From: Anaerolineae bacterium
GTDB lineage: Bacteria > Chloroflexota > Anaerolineae > Anaerolineales > Anaerolineaceae
DNA length: 51,065 nt
Assembly (NCBI GenBank): GCA_013177815.1
Contig: JABLXM010000013.1
Span: forward strand, 1 to 51,065
Reading direction: 5' to 3'
The translations under genes and the position numbers were made by a program. Positions 1-6,505 of the stretch are shown here, piece by piece. The notes beneath the pieces are model-generated. The model searched no databases. It was given only the letters and a program-made list of their open reading frames with translations, and was not told the DNA's origin. Each line of letters starts with the position of its first letter. Position 1 is the stretch's first letter.

Positions 1-325
1 AATTGTATTTGCGGGCTTCGAAGCACAACTGGGCGATCTGATCCTGGGTGGCGTCGGGTTTGAGCAGGGTGTGGTCGATCATACCCGCCAGCGCATGGTC
101 ATCCGGGATGACGCCCAGGGTGGAGGACAGGCGTTCGGCGCCGGCGCTGACCACGTTGCCGGCATCATCGAAGCAGGTGTGCACGCAAACCGTGTCGCTG
201 CAACCATAGGTGCAGTAGGCGGCTTCGGGATGCCCGGCGCGCTGTTTGTGCTCCACCATGGCTGCCAGCACCTCGCGAGTGATGACTTCCACCAATTGTT
301 CGACGGTTTTTGGGTCAAAATCCAT
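1..325 (-). CDS. deoC: Deoxyribose-phosphate aldolase with BMC encapsulation-type N-terminus (partial, C-terminus off the left edge)
   Basis: I translated this by hand from the ATG at 325, which has an AGAGG ribosome site just upstream. Residues 86 onward (GMIDHTLLKPDAT) match the start of class I deoxyribose-phosphate aldolase, which splits deoxyribose 5-phosphate into acetaldehyde and glyceraldehyde 3-phosphate. The catalytic lysine lies beyond the window. Before the aldolase is an extension of about 85 residues that ordinary DeoC lacks. Residues 1-24 (DPKTVEQLVEVITREVLAAM) form a predicted amphipathic helix typical of microcompartment encapsulation peptides. Then comes a Cys-rich stretch, CTYGCSDTVCVHTC (CX3CX4CX3C), that could bind metal. 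The gene starts 8 bp after rpiB, in one operon. The aldolase call is firm; cargo status is inference from the helix and the partner gene. Confidence 0.88.
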   Translation of the reverse strand, partial: MDFDPKTVEQLVEVITREVLAAMVEHKQRAGHPEAAYCTYGCSDTVCVHTCFDDAGNVVSAGAERLSSTLGVIPDDHALAGMIDHTLLKPDATQDQIAQLCFEARKYN

Positions 326-333
326 ATGCGCCT

Positions 334-942
334 CTACTTCATGGTCAGTTTTTCGATCGCCTTGATCTTTTCGACCCGGCGGGTGTGACGACCGCCGCCA
401 AACTCGGTCGCCAGCCAGGTCTGAACGATCTGTTTGGCGAGGTTGGCGCCGATCAGACCGGCGCCCAGGGTGAGCAGGTTGGCGTCGTTGTGCTCGCGGC
501 TGTTGAGGGCGGAGGAGAGGTCATACGCCATACCGGCGCGCACGCCGGGCACTTTGTTGGCAGCCATGCAGGAGCCAATGCCGGCGCCATCGATCATGAT
601 GCCGCGCCAGGCTGTGCCGTTGCCCACCAGTTTGGCGACCTCGAACGCCAGGTCGGGGTAATCGACCGCGTCCTGGCTGTGCGTGCCGACGTCCTGCACC
701 GCGTACCCCTGCGCGATCAGATCGGTTTTGAGCAATTCCTTGAGTTCGTAGCCGCCGTGATCCGCGCCGATGGCGACCGAACGGTTGGCGTTGGGGAATG
801 GCGCAGCGGCAGCAGGCTGTGGGGCAGCCGCAGCGGGGGCTGGTGGCGCTGCAACGGGCGCGCCGGCGTTCATTCCCAGCGTTTGCCGCACGACCTTTTC
901 CACCATCGCGCGCAGTTGATCATCGTTTACGGGTAGCGTCAT
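334..942 (-). CDS. rpiB: RpiB/LacAB-family sugar-phosphate isomerase with BMC encapsulation-type N-terminus
   Basis: 202 residues. From about residue 54 (RSVAIGADHGGYELK) it matches RpiB/LacA/LacB isomerases, which interconvert ribose 5-phosphate and ribulose 5-phosphate. The 'SREHNDANLL' histidine segment and the 'AANKVPGVRAG' phosphate-binding segment are present. The usual 'CGTG' catalytic-loop cysteine reads 'DGAG', so the proton shuttle may differ. Residues 5-24 (VNDDQLRAMVEKVVRQTLGM) form an amphipathic helix joined to the enzyme by an Ala/Pro linker of about 28 residues; this layout is standard for BMC encapsulation peptides. The start at 942 has an AAAGGA ribosome site. rpiB leads the operon with deoC. 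The pair, both tagged, fits a sugar-phosphate-utilising microcompartment, with shell genes expected to the left of the window. Confidence 0.9.
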   Translation of the reverse strand: MTLPVNDDQLRAMVEKVVRQTLGMNAGAPVAAPPAPAAAAPQPAAAAPFPNANRSVAIGADHGGYELKELLKTDLIAQGYAVQDVGTHSQDAVDYPDLAFEVAKLVGNGTAWRGIMIDGAGIGSCMAANKVPGVRAGMAYDLSSALNSREHNDANLLTLGAGLIGANLAKQIVQTWLATEFGGGRHTRRVEKIKAIEKLTMK

Positions 943-967
943 GGATGTCCTTTCGTCACATTACAAC

Positions 968-979
968 TGGTAATGACCA
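968..979. promoter_or_regulatory. GntR operator upstream of rpiB-deoC
   Basis: TGGTAATGACCA is an inverted repeat of the TGGT-N4-ACCA form used by many GntR/HutC regulators. The same 12 bp recur at 3791-3802 in front of the GntR gene. When flipped, the flanks also agree (ACTGGT-N4-ACCACA). It lies just downstream of the rpiB -10 element, over roughly +6 to +17, where bound protein would block transcription. Confidence 0.75.
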
Positions 980-991
980 CATGACGTCCAT

Positions 992-1020
992 ATCATAGCA
1001 CGATTCAAAACCAGAGTCAA
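992..1020 (-). promoter_or_regulatory. Sigma-70-type promoter of rpiB-deoC
   Basis: On the minus strand, TTGACT (1015-1020) and TATGAT (992-997) are 17 bp apart, each one base from consensus. The predicted start near 985 leaves a leader of about 43 nt before rpiB, and this leader contains the GntR operator. Confidence 0.75.
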
Positions 1021-1098
1021 TAGGGATACATCGCGAACAAGTGGAGGATGCGGAAAAACCGGGCATCCATCGCGCTGCGCGAAATTCCTGTCGCCAAA

Positions 1099-1139
1099 CC
1101 GTAACCCTCCGAAGATTCCATACTTTCGGAGGGTTACGG
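1099..1139. repeat. AACCCTCCGAAG palindromic repeat, copy 1
   Basis: The arms 1099-1113 and 1125-1139 are perfect 15-bp inverted repeats around an 11-nt loop. The core AACCCTCCGAA/TTCGGAGGGTT is shared with copies at 2798-2833 and 6417-6457. It could form an RNA hairpin, but no T-run follows on either strand. Confidence 0.8.
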
Positions 1140-1343
1140 TCCACTGCCAACCACCCGCATCATCACCTTCCTCGTCTGCCCACTGCATTTACTGGCTGCC
1201 GGGCAGGTGCGATTGAAACCAGTGATTCGGGTGGTCACATCATTCAAACTGTGATGAACTGGATAATGCCCATCGCCGCGCTTGAACCGTCACCATAGGT
1301 TTGCACGGGCGCAGCGCAGCGATCTCCCGTAAAGTAGAAAAGA

Positions 1344-1380
1344 GACACCTGACCTGGTCGACTTTTCTCTTTTTACTTTA
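1344..1380. repeat. GACACCTG-(N)-TCGACTTTT dispersed repeat, copy 1
   Basis: GACACCTGACCTGGTCGACTTTTCTCTTTTTACTT-like segment. It matches 2922-2957 closely and 24808-24850 loosely in reverse orientation. Function unknown; it does not look coding. Confidence 0.55.
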
Positions 1381-1442
1381 CTGGACACGCCTCTCCATGA
1401 TTTACGATCCTCCTCATCGACTTTCTATCTCGTCGATGCCGG

Positions 1443-2636
1443 CTATTGATCGCACGGGAATTCCGGATTGCCCGTCCAGGTGTGCCCGCAAAACGCGCAA
1501 CATTCTGCATCGTCGATGAAGGTGTAATTCGGGTAGTCTGAGCAGGTGCAGGGCGGGGGCGGCACCTCCGTTGGAGGATCGACCACGCGCACTGTGGTGG
1601 GCGTCGGCGCGGGCACCGCGCAACCGCCCGGCTCATTGCCGGTCGGCGTAAAACCGTAAGCCAGGCGGCAAGTGTTATCGACCAGGTACAGGGCTTTCAG
1701 GGGGTAATCCGTTACGCCGCTGATGGGCGAACCGGCTTCGCCGAGGGTGAAGGTATCGTTGTAATCGAATTTCGTCGGGTCGCTGACACCGGCATCCGCC
1801 CAACCGTTCCACATGAACGTCGCCTGGTTCTCGAGCAGGGATTTCTTGATCGCCAATTGCATCACGTTGGGGTCCGCGGGGTCCACCCGCTTCCAGGCGG
1901 CATCCGGGTCCGCCAGGTTGTCAGGGGAGAACAGCACCTGTTCGTAACTGTCGCCGGAATATCCAGGCGCGTCCGCCAGGATCGGGCGGCGACCGCCCAC
2001 GTCGTTGTTGGTGTCCCGGTAAACCGACACGTTGTCGATGTTCCACGCGCTGTTGCCGTCACCCAGCGCCCACAGCAGCAGGTCGCCGCGACCGTCCTTG
2101 TCGAAGTCCAACTCGACGCCGTAGTGCGCGGCGAGCATGTTGCCTTCCGGGTTGACCCCGCTCATTTCCAGGATGAAGTAGAAGAAATTCGCGTCGGATG
2201 TGATCTCTTCACGCAGCAGGTCGACATCCGGGCGGTAGAGCATCTCCATGGCGGTGAATGGGCGCTCAAGCAGAATCTGGTTGAGGTAGTCGCCGCCGTA
2301 GGCGCGCTTTTGGCTTGCCATATTGGAGGAATCGGTGTCCATCCACCACTGCGTCACCCACCCCGGTTCTCCGGGAATGATGACGTGTTTGATCTCGACC
2401 GTTGCCGTGGGTTCTGCGGTGGCAACCTCGGTGGTAGTCGCTTCGACCGCCGTCACCTCGGTGGCTGTCGCCGACAGCGATGCTTTGAAGGCTTCCAGGG
2501 TTTGTTCCATGTAAATTGCCTGAAGTGTTTGCTGTGCGCTGCTTTCATCGGCGCTTCCAAAGGACAGATTGCAGGCAAGTGTGACCAACAACATTAATAC
2601 ACCAAAGATAAGTAGTCTCCGCTTTTCATGCAGCAT
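1443..2636 (-). CDS. Secreted lipoprotein, function unknown
   Basis: 397 residues from the ATG at 2636, chosen because a GGAGG site sits 9 nt before it; an in-frame GTG at 2645 is too close to that site. The N-terminus is a lipoprotein signal peptide with lipobox LVTLAC, so the protein should be lipid-anchored outside the cytoplasmic membrane. A Thr/Ala/Val-rich linker follows (TATEVTAVEATTTEVATAEPTATV). The globular part is rich in Asp, Asn and aromatic residues, with segments such as 'ELDFDKDGRGDLLLW' that could bind calcium. Before the end comes a Pro-rich stretch, and the C-terminal 45 residues are Cys-rich (CTCSD..CCAFCGH..CDQ), suggesting disulfides or a metal site. I do not recognise the family. 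It belongs with the other lipoproteins at 3.9-10.5 kb. Confidence 0.8.
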   Translation of the reverse strand: MLHEKRRLLIFGVLMLLVTLACNLSFGSADESSAQQTLQAIYMEQTLEAFKASLSATATEVTAVEATTTEVATAEPTATVEIKHVIIPGEPGWVTQWWMDTDSSNMASQKRAYGGDYLNQILLERPFTAMEMLYRPDVDLLREEITSDANFFYFILEMSGVNPEGNMLAAHYGVELDFDKDGRGDLLLWALGDGNSAWNIDNVSVYRDTNNDVGGRRPILADAPGYSGDSYEQVLFSPDNLADPDAAWKRVDPADPNVMQLAIKKSLLENQATFMWNGWADAGVSDPTKFDYNDTFTLGEAGSPISGVTDYPLKALYLVDNTCRLAYGFTPTGNEPGGCAVPAPTPTTVRVVDPPTEVPPPPCTCSDYPNYTFIDDAECCAFCGHTWTGNPEFPCDQ

Positions 2637-2698
2637 GGCTTTCACCCTCCAATCCGTTCACGCTTCGATAGATCGATCCACGAATAACCTTAACCATC

Positions 2699-2704
2699 AT
2701 TATA
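2699..2704 (-). promoter_or_regulatory. Extended -10 element for the lipoprotein gene at 1443-2636
   Basis: The minus strand reads TGCTATAAT, a perfect -10 with the TGn extension, 63 nt before the start. No good -35 hexamer is seen, as is usual for extended -10 promoters. Confidence 0.5.
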
Positions 2705-2797
2705 GCAAATTTAGGTATTGAAGATCGTTTTAGGTGACTGCATGCCCTTTGCGCACCTGTCGGCGCGGACGTGGGTGCACTTCCCGTCGCCAAATTG

Positions 2798-2833
2798 GAA
2801 CCCCTCCGAAGATTCCTAACCTTCGGAGGGTTC
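2798..2833. repeat. AACCCTCCGAAG palindromic repeat, copy 2
   Basis: The arms 2798-2811 and 2821-2833 pair with one bulged C; the 9-nt loop resembles that of copy 1 (ATTCC). It lies downstream of the GntR gene on its own strand, where it could act as a terminator or mRNA-end stabiliser. Confidence 0.75.
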
Positions 2834-2921
2834 TGATCAATTGCAAATCAGCCGTCGCTGCACCATCCTTGCCCACGAAGCACTCCCGCAAGGAGGGCGA
2901 TCACCCCCACAGCGGGAAAGG

Positions 2922-2957
2922 GACACCTGATCTGATCGACTTTTTTCTCTTCACTTA
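2922..2957. repeat. GACACCTG-(N)-TCGACTTTT dispersed repeat, copy 2
   Basis: GACACCTGATCTGATCGAC followed by a T-rich run and CTCTTCACTT. It matches copy 1 at 1344-1380 at most positions. Confidence 0.55.
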
Positions 2958-3033
2958 ATTCACGCTTCCTCCGCGTCCTCTCTGAACTCTGTGAGGGGTT
3001 CTCCCCATGTTATGGGATTGTCACACCGTGCGG

Positions 3034-3774
3034 CTAGCGGGTCAATTTGGCGAAGTAACGGTAACGGTCGCCGCGATAGACGATCTTGACGAACTCGATC
3101 ACACGGCGATACTGCGAGTAGGTGGTGCGCTCGCTGAGCAGCAGCGGACTTCCGGGCGCGATGCCCAGCAGCGAGGCTTCACGCGGGGTGGCGAGTGCCA
3201 CCTCCAGCGTTTCATCGGCTTCGGTGGGGATGAGATGGAACTTCTCCTGCAGGATGCGGTAGATCGAGCCCTGGGTTTCCACCTCTGCCGGGGTGATGGT
3301 CTGCCCGGGCGGCAGGACGGTGTAGGAGGTTTGCAAGCCCATCGGGATGTTATCGCCCAGGCGCAGGCGCTCCAGGTAGAGCACTTCCTGCGCGGAGGCT
3401 TCCAGTTCCAGCCGCTGGCGGATCTTTTCCGGTGGCTGGCGCATATCGATCGCCAGGATCTGTTGCCCCGGCTCCAGCCCGCGCTGTTTCATATCCTCGC
3501 TGAAGCTGGTCAACTCGGAGATGCCTTTTTGCAGTTTTTGCGGTGAGACGAAAGTGCCGCGTCCGTGCTCGCGGTACAGGTAGCCCTGCCGCATCAGCAG
3601 TTCGATTGCCTGGCGGATAGTGGTGCGGCTGACGCCGTAGAGTTCCTCCAACTGGCGTTCGGAGGGGATGGGCTGGTTGGGCTGATATTCGCCGCCTGCG
3701 ATGCGCTCGCGCAGGATGCTGGCGAGCTGGTAATAGCGCGGGGTGAAATCGTAAGGATCGATGACGTCTGGCAT
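3034..3774 (-). CDS. GntR/HutC-family transcriptional regulator
   Basis: 246 residues from the ATG at 3774, with AGGA 8 nt upstream. Residues 10-75 are a GntR winged helix-turn-helix (YYQLASILRERIAGGEY, PSERQLEELYGVSRTTIRQA, GYLYREHGRGTFV). The rest is a UTRA effector-binding domain (LYLERLRLGDNIPMGLQTSY near the middle, VIEFVKIVYRGDRYRYFAKL at the end), which makes it HutC-type. Such regulators usually sense a sugar phosphate or a related small molecule. A TGGT-N4-ACCA palindrome overlaps its own promoter and recurs exactly at the rpiB promoter. It therefore probably represses both itself and the rpiB-deoC operon. The ligand is unknown; a pentose or deoxypentose phosphate would fit the target genes. 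Confidence 0.92.
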   Translation of the reverse strand: MPDVIDPYDFTPRYYQLASILRERIAGGEYQPNQPIPSERQLEELYGVSRTTIRQAIELLMRQGYLYREHGRGTFVSPQKLQKGISELTSFSEDMKQRGLEPGQQILAIDMRQPPEKIRQRLELEASAQEVLYLERLRLGDNIPMGLQTSYTVLPPGQTITPAEVETQGSIYRILQEKFHLIPTEADETLEVALATPREASLLGIAPGSPLLLSERTTYSQYRRVIEFVKIVYRGDRYRYFAKLTR

Positions 3775-3790
3775 GTCGGTTCCTGGTCTG

Positions 3791-3802
3791 TGGTAATGAC
3801 CA
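3791..3802. promoter_or_regulatory. GntR operator at its own promoter
   Basis: TGGTAATGACCA, identical to 968-979. It begins 5 nt downstream of the -10 element and spans the predicted transcription start, as expected for autorepression. Confidence 0.75.
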
Positions 3803-3807
3803 GTTAG

Positions 3808-3836
3808 ATTATGGCGGATTATGGGGCTGGCGTCAA
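3808..3836 (-). promoter_or_regulatory. Sigma-70-type promoter of the GntR gene
   Basis: On the minus strand TTGACG (3831-3836) and CATAAT (3808-3813) are 17 bp apart. The operator at 3791-3802 covers the predicted start site. Confidence 0.7.
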
Positions 3837-3891
3837 GTGCAGAAAGCCCGGCTGAGCCGGCGGCGTGGAGCAAACCATGTGTGTGGGCAGG

Positions 3892-6138
3892 TCAGCCGGC
3901 GGCGGTGTCCATCAGGAACTCGACATCCGCCAGGTAGAGCGCGCCGCTCTCCGACGGAAAGACGAGTGTCAGGCTGGTGATGGCGCCCAGCTCCACGTCC
4001 TTGAAATCGCTCAGGGGGATACGCAACGAACTGAGTTGCAGCGGGACCCCGCTCCAACCATACGACTGCGACGGCAAGCTGTGAAGCGGCACCGGCGTGC
4101 GCAAGGTCACTTCGGCGAGATTGCCCTCGGCATCGCGCATGCGCAGGATGACATCGGTCTGGGTCTGCCGGTTGCGGGCATCGGTCAGGTCCGGCGCCAG
4201 GCGCAGGCTCAGGCGGTCATAGGCGCCGGCGTCGAACGGGTCGGGGCTGAAGGTGAACTGCAAGGCAGCATTCGGCGCATCCCATGCCAGGTGCGTGACC
4301 GCCGGCTTCCCCGGCAGAACATACTCACCCGCTGCCAGGGTGGGATGACAATCCTCCCCCAGGGCGCAATTCATGCTTTCCAGCCGGATGCGGCTTTGCA
4401 ACACGCCCGGCAATTGCAGTTCCTGCGCGCCCAGCACCACCGCCCGTTGCTGGGGTGGCAGCAGTTGGCTTTCCAGTACCGCAGCGCCGTAACGTTCGCT
4501 CACCGCCGGTGCGCTCGGGTCGAAGGGCAGGAAGGGTTCATTCGCGTTCGGCGTCAGCACGGCGCGGGCGAAGGCGGTGGCGTAATCCACCAGGAATGAT
4601 TGCACCTGCGCCTGCGGGAGGATATTCCTGCCTTGGGTGCACTTCTCATTGTTCAATTTTCGAGCGCCATCGTCCTTCATTTCCAGCAGACCGTTGAAGT
4701 AGTTGTGATTGGCAAAGCCCAACATGGCAGCAGCGCCGGGCTGCGTGCGGGCGGTATCCTGTACCGCGTGCTCGAAGAACGCCTGACTCTGCCAGTCGCT
4801 CAGGTCGCCGTCGCACGAGGGGGTCAGGACGGCGAACGGCAGGTCGGGCGGCACCTGGAATAGCATCTCGTTGGCGGGCGCGATCATCAACACCCCCGCA
4901 ACGCCTTCCAGGTTCTGCGCCAGCGCCAGCACATTCTGCCCGCCGCGCGAGTGACCGATCAACACGACCCGCTCGAAGTCCAGTTTGCCGCTCAGGTCCA
5001 CGCCAAAGGGCTGTCCGCCGCCGTTGTTGGCTTCTGCCAGGGCAGCCAGGTGCTGCTGGGCGATCTGCGGGACGAACGACACATCCAGCGGGGCTGCCGG
5101 GTTGTCGTAAAGGGCGGAATATTCCTGCGGCGCCAGGTAGCCTTCGTTGACGTCGATGGAGACCGCCGCGATGCCCTGTTCGGCGAGCGCAGCCGCCAGG
5201 GCGGCGAAGCCGAGGTCGTAGCGCACCTCGCGGGTGCCGGGCGGGCAGAACCATGTCCCCAGCGAGGGCGAGGCGATCTGGGCGAAATGCGGTTCGCAGA
5301 TGGTCTTGTCGCGCCCGTGCAGGATGAGGGCGAGTGGGAAGGGACCGTCACCTTCGGGCAGGCTGAAGATGCCTTTCAGTTCCAGCGGGCGGGTGGCAAG
5401 CGCCGCCGGGAGATCGGCTGCCTGGTTTTCCGGCAGGCTGAGGGTGGTATAGCCGAGGTGATAGGACTGGGGAACGGCGGCGCCCTCCGGGAGGTATGCC
5501 AGTTCCGTCAGCGCCGGCGCGGCGGGTTCGACCGGGATGAAAGTCAGCGAATCGACCACGCCCTGCAGGTCGGGGGAGAGCGCTTCCCAACGCTCATCCG
5601 GCGCGGCAGTCATCAGGTAGACGTACTGTGATTCGGAAGCGAACAGCATGACCTGACCGGTGCCGCCGGCATCCTTGACCGGGAAGGTGAACGTGAAGGC
5701 GGAGCCGGACAGCCCGCTCTCGGTGCGGATGGGTTGGCTTTCACCCAGTTCAAAGCCGAACGCGGCGCGGTCCTGGCGCAGGTAGTCCAACATGCTATCG
5801 GCGGTCAGCGGCGGCGTCAGCACCCCGCCGCCCAGGCGGATGAAGGCACCATAGGCGCCGTAGTCGGCGGCTGCCAGCAGGATGGAACGCGCATCCTGCC
5901 ATTGCGCGCTCATGGGGGGGATGACCGGGTTGACGAAATAGGACTGCGGCAGGGTGAGCGCGAAACCGCCGGCGGGAACCGGATAGGGCGGCGCGACCGG
6001 CACGGCTTCGGTGAGCGCGGCGGTGGGGGTCGTGACGATGATGGGCGTGCGGGACGGGGTTGCGATTGAGGGCGACGCGCTAGGCGTGCAAGCTGCCAGC
6101 ATCAGCAGGAACAGAAGAACGAAAGTCTTTTTAGGCAT
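3892..6138 (-). CDS. Secreted lipoprotein with an alpha/beta-hydrolase (dienelactone-hydrolase/PET-hydrolase-like) domain
   Basis: 748 residues from the ATG at 6138 (GGAGG 9 nt upstream). The signal peptide ends in lipobox LMLAAC, followed by a Ser/Thr/Pro linker, so the protein is exported and lipid-anchored. The first 200 residues resemble small secreted lipoproteins (PSYF..AQWQDARSILL). An alpha/beta-hydrolase follows at about residues 270-560: 'PLALILHGRDKT' is the oxyanion-side strand and 'VVLIGHSRGGQNV' the nucleophile elbow, with Ser near residue 395. A candidate Asp is in 'TPSCDGDLSDWQ' and a candidate His in 'GFANHNYFN'. The C-terminal 180 residues look like a beta-sandwich domain (LRLAPDLTDARNRQTQTDVILRM in part). 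An esterase or lipase role outside the cell is likely; the substrate is unknown. Confidence 0.85.
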   Translation of the reverse strand: MPKKTFVLLFLLMLAACTPSASPSIATPSRTPIIVTTPTAALTEAVPVAPPYPVPAGGFALTLPQSYFVNPVIPPMSAQWQDARSILLAAADYGAYGAFIRLGGGVLTPPLTADSMLDYLRQDRAAFGFELGESQPIRTESGLSGSAFTFTFPVKDAGGTGQVMLFASESQYVYLMTAAPDERWEALSPDLQGVVDSLTFIPVEPAAPALTELAYLPEGAAVPQSYHLGYTTLSLPENQAADLPAALATRPLELKGIFSLPEGDGPFPLALILHGRDKTICEPHFAQIASPSLGTWFCPPGTREVRYDLGFAALAAALAEQGIAAVSIDVNEGYLAPQEYSALYDNPAAPLDVSFVPQIAQQHLAALAEANNGGGQPFGVDLSGKLDFERVVLIGHSRGGQNVLALAQNLEGVAGVLMIAPANEMLFQVPPDLPFAVLTPSCDGDLSDWQSQAFFEHAVQDTARTQPGAAAMLGFANHNYFNGLLEMKDDGARKLNNEKCTQGRNILPQAQVQSFLVDYATAFARAVLTPNANEPFLPFDPSAPAVSERYGAAVLESQLLPPQQRAVVLGAQELQLPGVLQSRIRLESMNCALGEDCHPTLAAGEYVLPGKPAVTHLAWDAPNAALQFTFSPDPFDAGAYDRLSLRLAPDLTDARNRQTQTDVILRMRDAEGNLAEVTLRTPVPLHSLPSQSYGWSGVPLQLSSLRIPLSDFKDVELGAITSLTLVFPSESGALYLADVEFLMDTAAG

Positions 6139-6236
6139 GGGATTCGCCTCCACCGGGTGTGTACAGGAAAATAGTATCACAAATTGGGGTGGGGGTGAAT
6201 CGCAGTGCCCGTAGGGCAAGCCCCGAACCCATAAAG

Positions 6237-6338
6237 CAGATTTTCTGATTGACCATGGTGTTTATGGCGTTTCAAAATTGGGGGTAAGGTGTCAGTGTCC
6301 ATAGATCCTGCACAGGCGCAACGCAGAGTTCTTTAACA
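6237..6338. repeat. Long dispersed intergenic repeat, copy A
   Basis: It shares CAGATTTTCTG, then TATGGCGT-TCAAAA-TGGG, TAAGGTGTC, CTATAGAT/CCATAGAT, a GCAC..CGCA block and TTCTTTAACA, in the same order and nearly the same spacing, with copy B at 42896-43013. A decayed third copy of the second half is at about 1293-1326. Noncoding; a degraded mobile element or a structured RNA are both possible. Confidence 0.6.
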
Positions 6339-6416
6339 TTTTTTTCGTGGTTCGAATGATACGGACGGCTGTCGTTGGCGCTGGCGAGGGTGGCGAAGAA
6401 CCTGGAGAACGATTGA

Positions 6417-6457
6417 CCAGAACCCTCCGAAGGTTTGGAACCTTCGGAGGGTTCTGG
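6417..6457. repeat. AACCCTCCGAAG palindromic repeat, copy 3
   Basis: The arms 6417-6435 and 6439-6457 are perfect 19-bp inverted repeats with a 3-nt loop (TGG). This is the strongest hairpin of the three copies. It lies between the stop of the gene upstream (6506) and the start of the next on the minus strand. Confidence 0.8.
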
Positions 6458-6505
6458 CTGGGACATCCACAAGGATCGCCCCGAAATCATCCATCAAACA
6501 ACGTG

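Larger units (their letters stand above)
1021..1442. other. Intergenic repeats between a lipoprotein gene and the rpiB promoter
   Basis: No gene is credible here. It holds a perfect 15-bp stem palindrome (1099-1139), a short copy of the 'CCATAG..TGCAC.GGCGCA.CGCAG' repeat (about 1293-1326) and a GACACCTG-type repeat (1344-1380). Each recurs elsewhere in the window. Confidence 0.5.
2705..3033. other. Intergenic region with two repeats
   Basis: No supported gene. It contains a palindromic repeat (2798-2833) and a GACACCTG-type repeat (2922-2957), in the same order as in 1021-1442, which suggests a compound intergenic module present twice. Confidence 0.5.
6139..6505. other. Intergenic region with two repeat families
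   Basis: No supported gene. It contains a long dispersed repeat (6237-6338), also found at 42896-43013, and palindrome copy 3 (6417-6457). Confidence 0.5.

Noticed and set aside
1857-2597. Long plus-strand frame opposite the first lipoprotein gene
   Set aside because: A GC-rich antisense shadow. The minus frame has a signal peptide, lipobox and ribosome site.
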